The notes under the pieces: generated by a model | The model's input: the letters and a program-made list of their open reading frames with translations, nothing else | Database searches by the model: none | What the model was told of the DNA's origin: nothing | Source: Phoenix dactylifera | Lineage: Eukaryota > Streptophyta > Magnoliopsida > Arecales > Arecaceae | Direction: 5' to 3' | Length of the DNA: 64,000 nucleotides | NCBI RefSeq assembly: GCF_009389715.1 | Contig: NC_052399.1 | Coordinates: forward strand, 23,197,146-23,261,145 | Program-made: the position numbers and the translations under genes | Shown: in pieces, positions 46,861-60,064 of the stretch | How the letters are laid out: each line of letters starts with the position of its first letter | Numbering within the stretch: the stretch's first letter is position 1

Positions 46861-47917
46861 GAGGGGGCCAAACCAGGAGATGATTTGATTTGAGAATTTT
46901 AGAGATGTTAGAGATTTCATAGAGATTTTTTAGAGATTTTGGACAGTCATGTGATGGTCACGTTAGATTTTTATTGAAGCCTCCTGGTTGATGCCCAGTT
47001 TAATTACAGAGGTGGATGGATGGACCAGTTCAGGACAAAAAATTACATCGCATTGTGAATCAATAAGATATTGTGAATCACCAATTTCATATTCCTGTCC
47101 TACAAAATTCTCTATTTGTCTCATCAACTGTGTCATCTTTCCTGGCATCCATGTCAGCTGTGGTGCTCGAGAGCACTATTTGGATTTGTCCTTTAACTGT
47201 TGGAACTTGGCCTTGCGAGAATCTAACTAGTTATTGTCGCTAACAACAAATGGAGGTTTTCGTTTTTTTCTTCTTCTTTTTTCCTCCATTAATTTGCAGG
47301 TATCGGAATAGCTCTCTTCACTTATTCCTTTTGCTCTTATGCTTGATGACATGCTTTGTTCCAATGTCGAACGTTACGCTGCTGCATCGGAAAAAGAAAA
47401 AGATTTTATGCTCGAAACAAAAAAAAAAAGCAAATAATCTCGATAACCATAAAGGCATACAAAAGATGAACTTGCATTGCATTTGTGAATCAATAAGATA
47501 TTGAATATTGAGTCAACTCAGAAAGTGTTCACCTTTTTAGGGTGTTTGAGCATATGCAAGCCAATAGTCATTTAGGCTGTATTTTTATGTTTCGTCCAAC
47601 ATTTGATCATCTTTGATTTTTATGTTAATTTGCTGGTTTCTTTCATTTGCTTGCGTCTGTCCCATGTTTCACCTTTTTTATTTCTTCTTTTTTCCAAGGA
47701 AAAACAAAGTCTGTATAATATGTACATTTCAACATTACGCCTACTATTTCATTAAATATCCGTGAGAAAATTCATTGTTATAAGCGTTATTTGATCCTCA
47801 TAGTTTGAGACAACCCAACCATTGATCATAGAATGTGTTGATATTTTTCATATTTTAAAATTTTCTCAAGATTTGCTTAAGCCAAAGAAAAAAAACCTAT
47901 TATTTCCATAGCAGCAT

Positions 47918-47963
<46 letters not shown>

Positions 47964-49800
47964 CTGTCGCAAATCCGATTGAACCCAAACTCTGTGCATG
48001 CGAGCTGGATGTCATTTTACTCGCAATTTTCCAAGGCATATATGGTTTCTACTTCAACACCCACCGCTTCTAAAAGTTCATGATCTTCTTAACAATTCCA
48101 TTAGGTAGCAGGGTGGCAGTTACTATATTGGGCATTGCCCAAATTTTTTTCTGAAAAAAAAAATATCAGGTGGGGTATATCACTTCATCCCTTGCAGCCT
48201 CACTTTTGGAAGGAAGCCTAGTCCAGGAGAGAAGTAACCTCCCTCTTGTGGAGGTGCAGTGCATGTGATACCATGCAGTTGAGCACAGACCTGAGCGCTC
48301 TCAGATGGTAACTCAGGAAGGCAGGCTGATCCTTTTCTTCCTTTTCCAAGAACTCTCCAGTTTTGGAGTCTTGCCTTCAATGCAGTATTCCCTACTTCCC
48401 TTTCCATTTGCATTTGTCAACTGTATTACAAGCTCTATGATGATGTGTTAGTGGCTAAAGCATAGGAGAGAGAGAGACTGTCTCATGGATACATTGGGAG
48501 CTCCTAGGATCAAAGAAAGAGTCAGAAGAGAGCTCCAGTTTGGCTGAACTCTCTAGTTCTGGAGCCCGAACACCATGCCTTTCTCATGGACCCAAAGTCA
48601 TTGAAGTCGAGCAGTGGTGTCGGATGGCCTTATGCATGTAAATAAGCAACTCCTTGTCTCTGACCGACCCCATTAAATCTGCCAGAGATCTCCCCACTAG
48701 ATTTTGCTGACATCATCTTGTCGTCGCTTTCTTTCCCAACATTGCATTCCTACTACTGTAGCCTGAAGAAAAAGGCTGGGTCTCTCTCTCTCTAGTAATT
48801 CTTTTCTTCTTTAAGGCAATGGGATAAGCTTAAAAGCAGGGTCCCCATTCTGTGAGGTGCAGCTGAGAACAGCTTGCCAGGAACAGGTGGCCTGCCTGTG
48901 CAGAGATTTCAGATATTTTTGTTGCTACTATCATTGCAGAGAGCAGCAGATGGAGATCGGGAAGGCAAATGAGATTAGGAGAGAGGGAGAGAGAGAGGAG
49001 GAAAGGGGGAAGATGGGCCCTCAAAAGCCTGCACAAAGGGGTGGTAAGGCTTCCTCCTCCCCCAGCTCTTTTGTCTTTTTACCCTCATGTGGCTCCCTTT
49101 CTCCCATCTCTTCCCTCTCCCCCCACCCCTTCCTTTCCTTTCACCTTCCTCAATTGCATGGCCTCGATTGATGCGCCTTGTACGCCCTCTTTTTTAAGGG
49201 TTTTTGGATCCATCCTCATTTTTTTTTTGGGGCGGGTACATTTGGATCCATCCCTTGAAATGCTGTGTTTTTCCCCTGTTCTCAGTTTCAAGCACTGTTT
49301 GACAAGTCGAAGATCCAAATCAGGAGTTGCCTGCAAGATTTCTATTTATTGGATCACTCGTATTCAAACAGTAAACGTTTCAATCAAAAGTGTAACGATT
49401 CAACTCGCTAACGTGGACGAGTTTTCGATTGGATCGCCGGAAAATCCAACTCAATCAAATTTTTTTTAAAATTATTCTTCGATTTATGTTACACGCATCT
49501 AAATTTATATAATTATTTATATTGATATTTACATTTAATAAGCATACATTAACATATATTTATTATTTACAGACACGCACACATTTATTATACGTATTCA
49601 GTATTTATTTATTACATATCTATAGATAATATTTTATATTTAGTTCACTTAGATATTATATTATATGTTATATTACTTATCTTGTATTAGCCCGTGGGTA
49701 AGCTCGGATCATGGGAAATCCGGCGACTTACAGCGTCTGGTTTCGAAAACAAAGCTTATTTTGGTTGGATTTTGTGGTTTGGAGTGGGAAAAAAGTGGAG
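46861..49800. other. Intergenic DNA, no supported gene
   Basis: Contains a (CT)n run at about 47921-47956, a GA-rich stretch at 48975-49015 and AT-rich DNA from 49450 to 49690. The phrase GTGAATCAATAAGATATTG occurs twice (about 47055 and 47486). Open frames at 48180-48413 and 48857-49469 match nothing I recognise. Confidence 0.35.
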
Positions 49801-52800
49801 AAAGCTCGTATAAATCCGGGCTCGGCATCTTCTGAGAATCCGCTTCCCGTGGTTCCTGTTACTACGGTAGAGGAATAGGAGGAAGAATGATTGCTATGGC
49901 GTCCAGCTTTGAATCCCATCCCTAGGGACAATTATGGGCAGACCGAGACCCCATGACTTCGTTGATGGGTTGTGAGTCCACTGCTTTGGCTTGCGGTTAA
50001 ACGCATTATATAAATATATATATATATATATATAAATCTTTTTGGCTTGTTTTCTCAAGTGTTTGATCAGTAGAAGGGAGGGAAGAATCCATGGATATTT
50101 GGGTGCTTTTGCCCTTTGGGTTTGTACCGTGAAGGCAGATAACCCCACTTCTCCGATCGATCTGAGAGAATCCCACTCAGTTTAGCTGTAGCCTTTGGCA
50201 TTATTCTCTTAGAACAGGGGAAGGGCATAATTCTGCTTTAGCTTTGGGGCCCATTCTTTTGGTTCTGGTGCTGGATTGAAAACCCAATTCTCTGATCACT
50301 CGCGAACAAACACTCACTTCTAGTGTAAGCTTTGAAAATGATGGATGCCTGGCAAACTCTGTAGCCTGTAGCCCCCCATTGTTTTCTTGCTTGCCCTTGG
50401 ATGATGATAAATCCGTGTACCTTGTAAGGAAATGAAACGCTTTCCTTTTTTGGATATAGAAGAGGAGATCTCTCTTTGTAGTTTTGGAGAAGAAGGTGGG
50501 GAGTTGTCAGCCCTTCATTCTGATTCTGAGATCCATTGCTCTGGTTTTGGTTCAGGTTCTGGAGTGGAGGCCACATGCGGCCACCTGTTTGGCGCCTGAT
50601 GGTTTCAGTTCCACGCGCGCTGCTGCTGCACTAGAGAGGTTGGTTTCTGATAAGCTCTGGCTGTCCGCTTGCAATTGCATTCTCTTCTCCCTTCTTGTAG
50701 CTTCTGTTAGTATTCTTTAGAATGGGTTGGAGTTTCTGAATTGCATGATGGTTGAAGCTTTTTTAACTCTAGTTTTTCATAGTTTCTACTGTAAATGAAG
50801 CATTTTAACTCCGGCGTCTGATAGTTTCTCCTGTAAATGAAGCTTTTCTTTCTTCTTCATTGTCACCTTCTTGACGTCTGTTATAAATTCAAGCCAACCA
50901 GCTCGAAACAAGCGATTCTCCCTTGCCCTTTCTCCTCCTTCACCCTCCTCGAAGTACATTTGGAGTTGAATGATATGGCTTTGCGATCGAATGCCAAGTA
51001 CTGCCATTCTGGGAATATGGTCAGATTGGGGTGATTCCTTCCAACCCCTTTGATTTCAGCTTCGATACATAATTTGCTTATGGACATTGTGCATCTTCAT
51101 TCTCATTTCTTGTTATCTCAAAAATGTGGATCTTAGTTTCTGAAACTGATCCAAAAGCCTCTTTGTTTTCCTTCTTATCCTGTCTCCCATGCATGGACAG
51201 TGGCTGCAAATTTGGTTGTATATATTTCATTGTGCTACCTCATGCAAATAACTTTGAGATTTAATTTGGACAAATATTTTGACATGACACTTTTACAGCA
51301 AGCTCGAACTGATTGACTATAGCTTCGATGCAGTTCAAAAGTTATGGATATGTTCTTCTGTTCTTTTTGTTTTCCTTCAATGTCACAATCTCCTCTGTTA
51401 CTAAGGAAGATGGTATTTGTGTCATTGTGTCTGAGCTCGTATAAGGGAAGCTTATGACACTTACAGCATCGCTATCGATTTGGTGCTAACAAAATCATGC
51501 TGCAAATGACTTCTAGTGGATGCACGCAATGAGTCGCATGCCTTTCAACCCAGACTGCATGGTTGATATCCAGGATGTACACATTTGGGGAATGTATTTT
51601 GCAAGATAGTAGACCTTCGTCCTGATGTAATTTATGGGCTTTTATTCCTTGCTGAACCACGAGTCCCTGCATGAATGTGCAGGATTTGTGCGGTGATTTT
51701 TTATGTAAGTATAAGATTGGTAAAACACAATTGGTGAAGAATGATGTCTAAAGCTGACTCCAAGCGGTTGGTAGTAGGTTTGATGGCCTTTATGATATTA
51801 TTTTTACCGGTTTCCCTCCATTTCTACTGACAGTTTCCTTTTTGGCCAATCAATCTAGGCTAATTTTCTTTTCCATGCATTTTCTCGTCTGATAATACAA
51901 TGTGAGTCTTGTTTTGGTTTAATCAATTTTGATCTTGATCCTGCTGTGCATTCCAGCTTTTAGCATCCATATCAGCTCGAATATTATGACCTCAGCACTA
52001 AGGTTAACCTTAATTAACCTGCTTTACCCCTGTACATATGAAGTCAGCTTTATAGTCAAGGTAAGAACATCCTCTGCGAACTCTTTATCTGCAAAAAAGA
52101 TGTTATGGAAGCCGTCACTTCTATTAGTTTCTGTGAGTTGACAACATCAATATACAGAGGAGGGAGTCTTACTACAGTAGCATTGTACTAAACCACATTT
52201 GGGAAGCGAATTTAGCAAATATTTTAACCATACAAAATAATATCCAAGGTTATCTCCATCTAGAGAATTACGTTTATTTTAATTTTGTTCTTGCTTTCAT
52301 TAAATAAGTTTTTTCTAGCTAATTTTTCCTATTCTGGTATGTTTGTGTCCTGAAAATTTTTTTCATAATCGATTTTTTATTGATGATAACCCATATATTT
52401 ATAATTCTTGTAATTCTATATCAGCTTATTTCTTCTTAGTTATTTTGATTTCTTCTTAGTTACTTTGACTTCCACTCATTGTTCTGAACAGCTTGACCTT
52501 TTGATATCTCAGGTATGTCTGCATGTTGATGGAATCTCAAAGGATAAGAATAAAAAGCTAGTCAGAATGTTCATATTGTTTGTAAATCCGTATAACCTTC
52601 TAGCGAACTCAACTATCTCCAAGTGCATTGAGGATGTGAATGGAGACTGTCCATGCATCACTCGACTTACTTGAATCATTTCTCATGGGAGAAGTTCATG
52701 ACTCCTAACAGTCCTTATCTAAGAAGCAGCTGCCATATCATCTTTCTTTTATTTGAAGTCGAGTTCCTGTTTTGCTGCTTCTGGCTCTCTTTTTGGAAGA

Positions 52801-53052
52801 CCGCAGGAAAGTAACCTTGCTCTGCTGCTAGTTTCCTTCAAACACATCTATAAATTTGGCAGTGATGTGACTAGGATACTAGTAGGAACTACTTAAAATG
52901 ATCGATAAGTAATACTGCTAAAGTTGATTTGGATAGTGACAATGGACCAGTAAAACTGGTTGTTGCTCAATTAAATCTTCGGCAGAGATGAAGAGACGTT
53001 TGAACTGTCTTCCAGTAGTTTCATGACTCGCTTCAACATTTGACATCCTGCT
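49801..53052 (+). other. Probable promoter and long leader region of the ATH1-type gene
   Basis: A TATA-like TATAAAT at about 49810 precedes GC-richer DNA. Between about 50100 and 50720 the sequence is typical of leader exons, and there is no open frame of recognisable protein. Leader exons with introns before the coding start are usual in BEL1-type genes, so untranslated exons probably lie here, but I cannot place their borders. Several short upstream ATGs exist. Confidence 0.35.
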
Positions 53053-56000
53053 ATGATGGAGAATGATGTATTTAATGCCTCGCTGTCATTACCAAATCAT
53101 AATGAAATGGCCATTGAATCAGGTTCCCTGCATATGCTTTCAGGTCTGCTCACGCAGTCAAGCTTACCAGGTCACAACAACCATAGACAAATAATGGCTG
53201 GTGATCCATTGCTTTCCACATTTCAAGAAGAAGCACTGAACAGTCTTTATGTAGCAAATCATGGTGATATGTTCGATGGCAATGTGTCATATTCTAGAAA
53301 TATGCCTCACGTTGGAAGTACTTCATATGATGGTTCCGATGGAAATACCGACTTGAGGGAACATTTCATGGGAACTTCCTTATCTGCCACTTCACTTGCC
53401 AACCTTTTCTCTGCCACCACATGTTTACATGAAAATCTTATCGGTATTAATACTGTGCTGGCTTCTTCATTGCCACCTGAAGAGCCAAGAACTTCGATTT
53501 CCCGTGATAGCTGCAATACCATAAATTCATCAGTTACAACTTCAGTAAACTGTGGAATTGTGTCACAAGATGATGCAGGCCTTTCGACATGCAAAAAGGA
53601 TGCTTGTCTTAATGGGCAATTTAATTGTTCATGGAACTATGATGAAGTTCTAGGTCATGAGGTGCCTTCAGGTAAAACATTTGCCTCAACTCATCCATCT
53701 TATCATGTATTAGGAAGCTTAGAGACTGGCTTGATTTTTGATAAGGCTACTTTGAAATTTTCCCCTCCATTCAATTACTGTATGCCAATTATGAGCATGC
53801 CTTATGCCCCAGACCAGTGCTCTGAAGCAAGCTGCTCTGGCATAACTCCAGTTACATCAAACAATAGTGGATACCCAGTTTCTACTGAATTGCCTGCCTG
53901 CTCTCATGCTTTCCAAAATTCTTCCCATGATGTTGGGTGGGAATTGGGAGTCAGGTCGGGGCAATCATTTCCTAACAATGAAAAGTTTTCTCTGTACAAA
54001 ATTTCTTCTAGTCTAGTTCAGTTTCCTCATGTGTTATCAGGATCAAGATATCTCCATGTGGCCCAACAAATACTTGCCGAAGTTGTCGCCTATGCTGTTC
54101 CAGATTGGAATGAGATGAACAGCGACTCTCTTGCTGGGATTGAGGGTGAGGAGAAGATGCCTTTTTCTTCAGGGTGGTCTAATATACAAGATTTTGCAAT
54201 ATCAGGTTCTGATGAGTATCCACTTTCTTGTCGGGAAGCTTATATAAAGAAAACTGAGCTAATAACGATGCTTCAATTGGTACGTGGAACTTCTTAACCA
54301 TGCTTTCCATGGTTATACACAATTTAGATGTATTGCTCAAGATTGTTCACTTTGCAATTTGTGCAAGTTTGTCGGCGACAACTAATATTTCTCAAGTGAT
54401 AAAGTGCTTGAATTCTCAGTAGATTCCTGTTCCTATTTGTCGTGTCGTGCTGAATTTGTTATCGTGCTAGCTCTATATTGTAAAATGCTATCATTCTCTT
54501 TATTATGTGGGTGAAATTGTAGCATCCAAACCAATACTGATTCATGTCATAAAGTACATTTTGCTCTTTTTAAATCGAGTTTGGGGGTTTTAATTTTGTA
54601 AAAATAGCATATGTGTGATTTTTCACCAGCCAAAATCAGTGCTTGTTGTAGACTATCTGGCAAACTTTCAAATAAGAAAACCTTATAACCAGCTGATTAT
54701 TCAAGGAGTTTACAACTCAATAGTTGCATGTGCTCTTCTGGTTGACATTTGCAGTTTTCATTTATGGTAATTTTATGACCGGTTGTTGTCTGATGTCAAC
54801 CCTCTTAATCGATGCTGCATTTCCAGTTCGAAGGCATCTTCAGGCCACAGGGGAACCTGCCATGAAAACCGGAAACCAATCGGCGGGTAGAGAGGCCTAT
54901 CTTCTTTTTGTTTTTTTGGTCATGCAGTTTAAGTTGATGCAATTAGGAGGAAGCCTTCATAGTTTTGTAGACCAGAAAAAAAGAGTATATGAGGTGTGGT
55001 TTTATACTGAGTAACTGCTTTCGTCTTTGGGTCATGAAAAGCCAAAGTAAAGCATAATCCTTGCTTTGTAACATTGCATGTGCAACTGAGAAATGAGAAG
55101 AAACTACGAAGAAACAATATGGTCATAAAACATTCATTTTCTAGATAGCACCGAAGCATTTTATTGTGTGCTTATTTCTCATTACTTCAACCTAGATATC
55201 TTATTAAAATTTTCTTTCCCTTAATTAATTTTTCATGGTCTGCATCTTGGATTATAGGTTGACCAAAGATATAACCAGTGCATGGACCAGATCCATGATG
55301 TCGTATCTGCATTCTGCAGTGCAACTGGGTCGGGCACTTCGCACATGCATGCATGGTTTGCTCTTCGTACAATTTCATCTCTTTATAAAAATTTGAGGAA
55401 GAGAATTACCGGTCAGCTTCTTTTGATTACCCAACAACCTGCCACCGAATGCATGAGGGAGAAGGAGAAAAGCTTTGAATCTTCATTAATCCAGAAACAA
55501 TGGGCATTGCAGCAACTTCGGAGGAGAGATCAGCATTCTTGGAGACCTCAAAGGGGCTTGCCTGAAAAATCTGTCTCAGTTCTACGGGCATGGATGTTCC
55601 AGAACTTTCTGCACCCGTGAGTTGCATGCCGCTTGGTAGTCTAGAACAAAAGGCTTTTCATGACAAAACACAATCTGGTTGATTTCTGAAACTCTTTTTA
55701 TAACGATTTCAGGTACCCAAAAGACAATGAGAAGCATTTGCTCGCGATCAAAAGTGGTTTGACAAGGAGCCAGGTACTCGAAATCTTTGTTCATATTATC
55801 ATCTTTTAGGTCGATCATCTTGTTCCTGTACTTGCATGCAAACTGGATGATGCGATTTCATTTATAGCAACTCTGATGGGCGATCCAGCAGTGCTGGGTG
55901 GATAAGAATGCAACCATCAATCTCCATTTACTGATTACGTTATTCCATTTCACGATACCAGGTATCCAATTGGTTTATAAATGCACGAGTTCGTCTATGG

Positions 56001-56117
56001 AAACCGATGATAGAGGAAATGCACTCCGAGCTTTCTAAGAAGAGCCAGACTGATGGATCAGGTGGTGAAAGCAGAAGCCATGGAAACATTGGCAGTCAAA
56101 GGTTTCAAACGACTTGA
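53053..56117 (+). CDS. ATH1: BEL1-type TALE homeodomain transcription factor, ATH1-like, 4 coding exons
   Basis: Coding exons 53053-54279, 55258-55616, 55713-55773 and 55962-56117 join in frame to 600 residues. The SKY motif reads [14 protein letters not shown] (from residue 331). The BELL domain runs from about 397 ([13 protein letters not shown], then [19 protein letters not shown]) to about 470. The homeodomain, residues 504-567, starts [16 protein letters not shown], has the TALE loop PYP at 529-531 and the recognition helix [15 protein letters not shown]. The segment from WRPQRG to KPMIEEM is nearly identical to Arabidopsis ATH1, which partners KNOX proteins (STM) and controls meristem, boundary and flowering-time functions. 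The first 320 residues are Ser/Asn rich and poorly conserved, as in the family. The start is the first ATG of a long open frame with stops before it. The four-exon coding layout is that of BEL1 genes. Confidence 0.93.
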
Positions 56118-57440
56118 GGCGCCTACATCTTGTCTTCATTTAGTAGCAGTGCACTAATGAGGCCGATGTTCCATGGCTACTCATCTGATCTCAAATTTTA
56201 AGCATATCACTAATTTACCTCTATTTTTTGTTTCACTAGAACAATGCAATCACTTGAGATTGGTTTCTGCATTATGATCCTTAAACTTAGGTAATTTGGT
56301 TGACCATCTGCATTTGATCATGAAACGGTTCATGGCAATTGGGCCTTGGTGCAACCTGAATGTCAGCATAGGCATGCAACTTTAATTTGAAAAATCCCAC
56401 AAGAAATTGAGGTTTTGGTGATCAACATGTTCCCCATGCGATGCAATGTGCATTGTTTTCTCATGAACCTTTGAAACGGGTTCATTCGGCCGTGCATACA
56501 CAAGCTTTGGACCTTTGGGTTGGGGTCCAAGTTGGCCTTTAACTTGGGGGTTAGACTGCCTTTCCATCATATGGTAGTCTAATGTGAGAGCTTCCATTTT
56601 GGAAAGGATGCTTGAAGGTCGCTGAGATGGTCTCTTGTTGTGACCAAATCTGTGAACAGGATAAGCATTTTCTTTCAGCCTCTCGTTTCCACTCTCACCT
56701 GTTAAATAAAACCATGCGTTATTTCGAGGAAGCCTTGTCGATTTTTTTGCCCTTTTGCAGGATATACAGGAGTTCAAAAATACATCATGCATATAAAGGA
56801 AATACTTCAGCTAATTGCTTGGCCAACATGGAGAGATCTCAGCGGCGCCATGTAGATTGGTTCTCTTCTTTTCCTACTGATGTACTGCTATTGATATATA
56901 GCGACCATATGCGTGTGACGTATAACCATTTTCCATTAAAAAAAGAAACTTAGGAACATTCAAATATTTCCTCTATTGTATAAGATCGGAGTGTAATGTT
57001 CTTTCGGGTCCGCTTGGACTAAATTAGGTTGGATACGATGAAAAATTTATCAACTCGAATCCGGTCTGTTTATTAGCTCAATCAAAAATTCATATCTAAA
57101 ACCGATCACTTTATTAAAAATTCATATCTAAAACTGATCACTTTATTAAACAGATAATCTGAGTTGATTTATAATATTTTGAATTAAGGTACGCCATTTT
57201 GGTATTGGATTTCATATCAGTGCCATTGTACTATATAGGCATGTTCGGTATAGAGAAAGGTTTGGCGTATCGAATTTGTTTTGTTTTGGTATAGTATGGC
57301 ACATTTTGATCGTAATCGAGTTAAATAAATTAAATAATTAAATATTACTGCCCATAAATAGATTGCTAGATTCTATGGAAAACGCAAAACAAGTTTAATG
57401 AATAATGAGAGGTCTTAGATAAATAAAGTCTGTCCTGGTC
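56118..57440. other. 3' flank of the homeobox gene and intergenic DNA
   Basis: The first 200-300 bases are likely 3' untranslated region. At 57000-57180 motifs such as TTTATTA and CGAATCCGGTCTGTTTATTA resemble the subterminal parts of the Mutator-like element at 29340-30361, so an old relative may lie here. No gene is seen. Confidence 0.35.
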
Positions 57441-57975
57441 CCTACCATTCTTTCCAGCCCCCCCTTCCTTGGCCTTTTTTCTCCATGGCGATGGCCACGG
57501 CTCTCTCGAAGGCACGGTTCTCCGATCCCTTGCCGGAACCCTCAACCTAAAGCCCTCATCTTTACCCCTCGAATCTAAGCTCATGAACCTAAGCACATCT
57601 CCGATTCCCCGGCCTTCTTCTCTCCGTGTGCTTGAGGAAATCCAAGTGCTTTGGACGCCTGCCCCGTGGTTGATCAAATGGCTGAATGAAGGATGGAGTC
57701 TTGGTTTGATTCCAACGGTCTCGGAGGTTTTTGAGCTGATGAGAGAGTTCGAGTTGTGATCCAATTCCCTGAGAGAGCTGGAGCTGTCAAACATTGGAAT
57801 CCATGCTTATAGACTGGATAATCAGTACAGGCGTGAAGGTTATATTTGGATGGTTGGAGTTTTTGGAAAATTGTGGGAATCTCAATAGATTGGTGGAGTT
57901 CATGAAGGAGATGCCATTTAAGCCGGCAGCAGCAGTCTAGGAATCAATGGTTGCCGCAATGCAATTAAGATCATA
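57440..57975 (+). pseudogene. Possible PPR-protein relic
   Basis: The frame from 57469 to 57759 encodes a protein with PRPSSLRVLEEIQVLW and LIPTVSEVFELMREFEL. After stops and frameshifts, sequence near 57895-57960 reads LVEFMKEMPFKPAAAV, a stop, then ESMVAAM. The phrase MKEMPFKPAxxVWxxM is typical of the end of a pentatricopeptide-repeat tract. The link between the two parts is inference; only the second resembles PPR clearly. Confidence 0.35.
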
Positions 57976-60064
57976 CCAATGATCAGCTTGAGGGAGCTCA
58001 CCATGAGGGACAACTATTCTTCCAAGGATCCTTCCAAGGAAGGGTCCTGTTGACTGGCGAAGCTGTGGCATCTGCCATGGGTATGTGGTCTAAATTTCTT
58101 GATATCTGAAATAACTATTTTCAAAGAGAGAGTTGGAATAACATTATTGCTAGAATAAGACCATCTTTTAATCATTCGTCCCTCTTTCAAGAAACAACAG
58201 CATTCTCAGCCTTGTTGTTATTCCAGAATTTTTAACCAAAAGGAAACAGAAATAACTTGTGTAATAATTGCTTCTGAAGGATTAATTATTTCTATTCTGA
58301 TTAATTAAAAAAAAAACCTGTTGTCTTTTTTTTTTCTCTCTATGGGATTCAGGCCGGCCCGCTCCAAAGCTAATCGTGAGTATTTATAAATATAGGCATA
58401 GCTCAGCGTGTAATCCTATGATCTTGCTGGTTGTACTGGCCCAACCCACAAATCCTATAGGATTTGGAGCCCAATTGTCCAAGCAGGTCCTTAGTTGTGA
58501 TGGATATCAAATTTCTTATTAAGTATGGGCATGAAATTAGACTGGAAGCTCAAGTTAGAACATATATGGATTTTGATGCTTTATGGTTTATAGATGAATT
58601 CTGAAAGCTAGTATTATATATGTAAAGTGGTGCACTAAAGAATGGAAAAGGTAAATGCCATGCTTAAAAGTTGTATAATGCTATAGCTTAATAGTTCCTT
58701 TTTTTTTGGAGATATAAATTAATAAGCCTTGTTTTTGATTATATAATTATATGCCCATTTGAGGGAACCTTTATGGTTTTTATTTTTTTGACTAACTATA
58801 CATGTAATGACAACCAATATAATGATTATAAGTTAGTTTCTAATTATGGAATTAGTAAAATCTTCAGGTTGACCTCTAAAGTTATCCCTTTTTATTTCTT
58901 TTTTCATGCTATGCCGCCTTTGTTGGGTCAAAGATTTAAATAGTGAGGAAATGGCAAATGAACTGATGAACCAATCGCAACTGCCAGGTTACTTCAACAG
59001 ATAGTGATTGATAGGTACCACATGCCATGATAGAGTGGAGCGCTTGCAAGCAAGTGGTTAATTGATTAACTTCAGACAAATTAGAGCAATTGATCTTGGA
59101 TTTTTCTAATATTCTATGATGAACAGTGTAAGGTACACCCATCCCAATTGCAGTATCTTATCCTGCTTAAATATCTTAAGTTCATAGGTTAACCATTTCT
59201 GATTATTATTTTTTTTAAAAAAAAAATCAAACATCAATGTAATAATGTGATGTCACCAGTGTCCACTTAGATTATTAAGTTCAATTATTAGGTCTGTCAA
59301 ATGGGCAATTAGTTGTCACACACTGTAATCTCATGATTCATATCATTGTCTTCATTCGTGGGAGTCAGATCTTTCTATAATTTTCTAATTATTGTTATAC
59401 ATATTAATTAAGGTAGAAAGAAAATGCAAATAAAAGTCATTGTATTACTTATAGATGGCCGTTAAGGCTGACATTCATTCATTGCGGCCGACACCTTCCT
59501 CCACCTTTAACACAAAGCCTTAAGATTTCGAGCCACTGATCACAGCCCTGCTACCAAAAGTACCAATTGGGCTGTTAAACTAGCTCTTTTGACGTTTTAT
59601 GACAAGTCTCATAAGGAGTTCTTCATTGTAATATATTATGTCTAATGATGGCTAATGATGGATGGGCGAAAGTCAAGAAATCCCATGATCATTACTTCAG
59701 TAGTGTTCACAATTCCTAATAAGAAGATATGGTGCATTTAGTAAACATATAAGGATATATTGCAATAAAAAACAGTACACTTTCTGCACTTAAAATAGAA
59801 AAAACTGCCTTGGCTACAATGTCAAGCAGTTAGGCTTCAAAAAGTACAAGTATGACCTTTTGCATATAATATCCTGCTATAAATAAGGTCGACATTTCAC
59901 AAAATTCTTTCATGGTCCATGATTTTTTTAATACTATCATTCACTTATTTAGTAGAGAGAATGAATGGTGGAGCATGGAGACCCCTCTGGACCAAACTAT
60001 ATACCCTTCAGTTGGTGAATTTTTCAAAGGTTGGACCGCCATATCTTAGTGGGACCTGTTTGTT
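57976..60064. other. AT-rich intergenic DNA
   Basis: No gene is recognised. At 58410-58495 a fragment with CCCAACCCACAAATCCTATA resembles the repeat units in the CoA-carrier intron (41083-42240). Confidence 0.35.

Noticed and set aside
48440-48720. Possible microRNA precursor with GGGAGCTCC-like words
   Set aside because: The words do not match a known mature microRNA and I could not see a convincing long stem.
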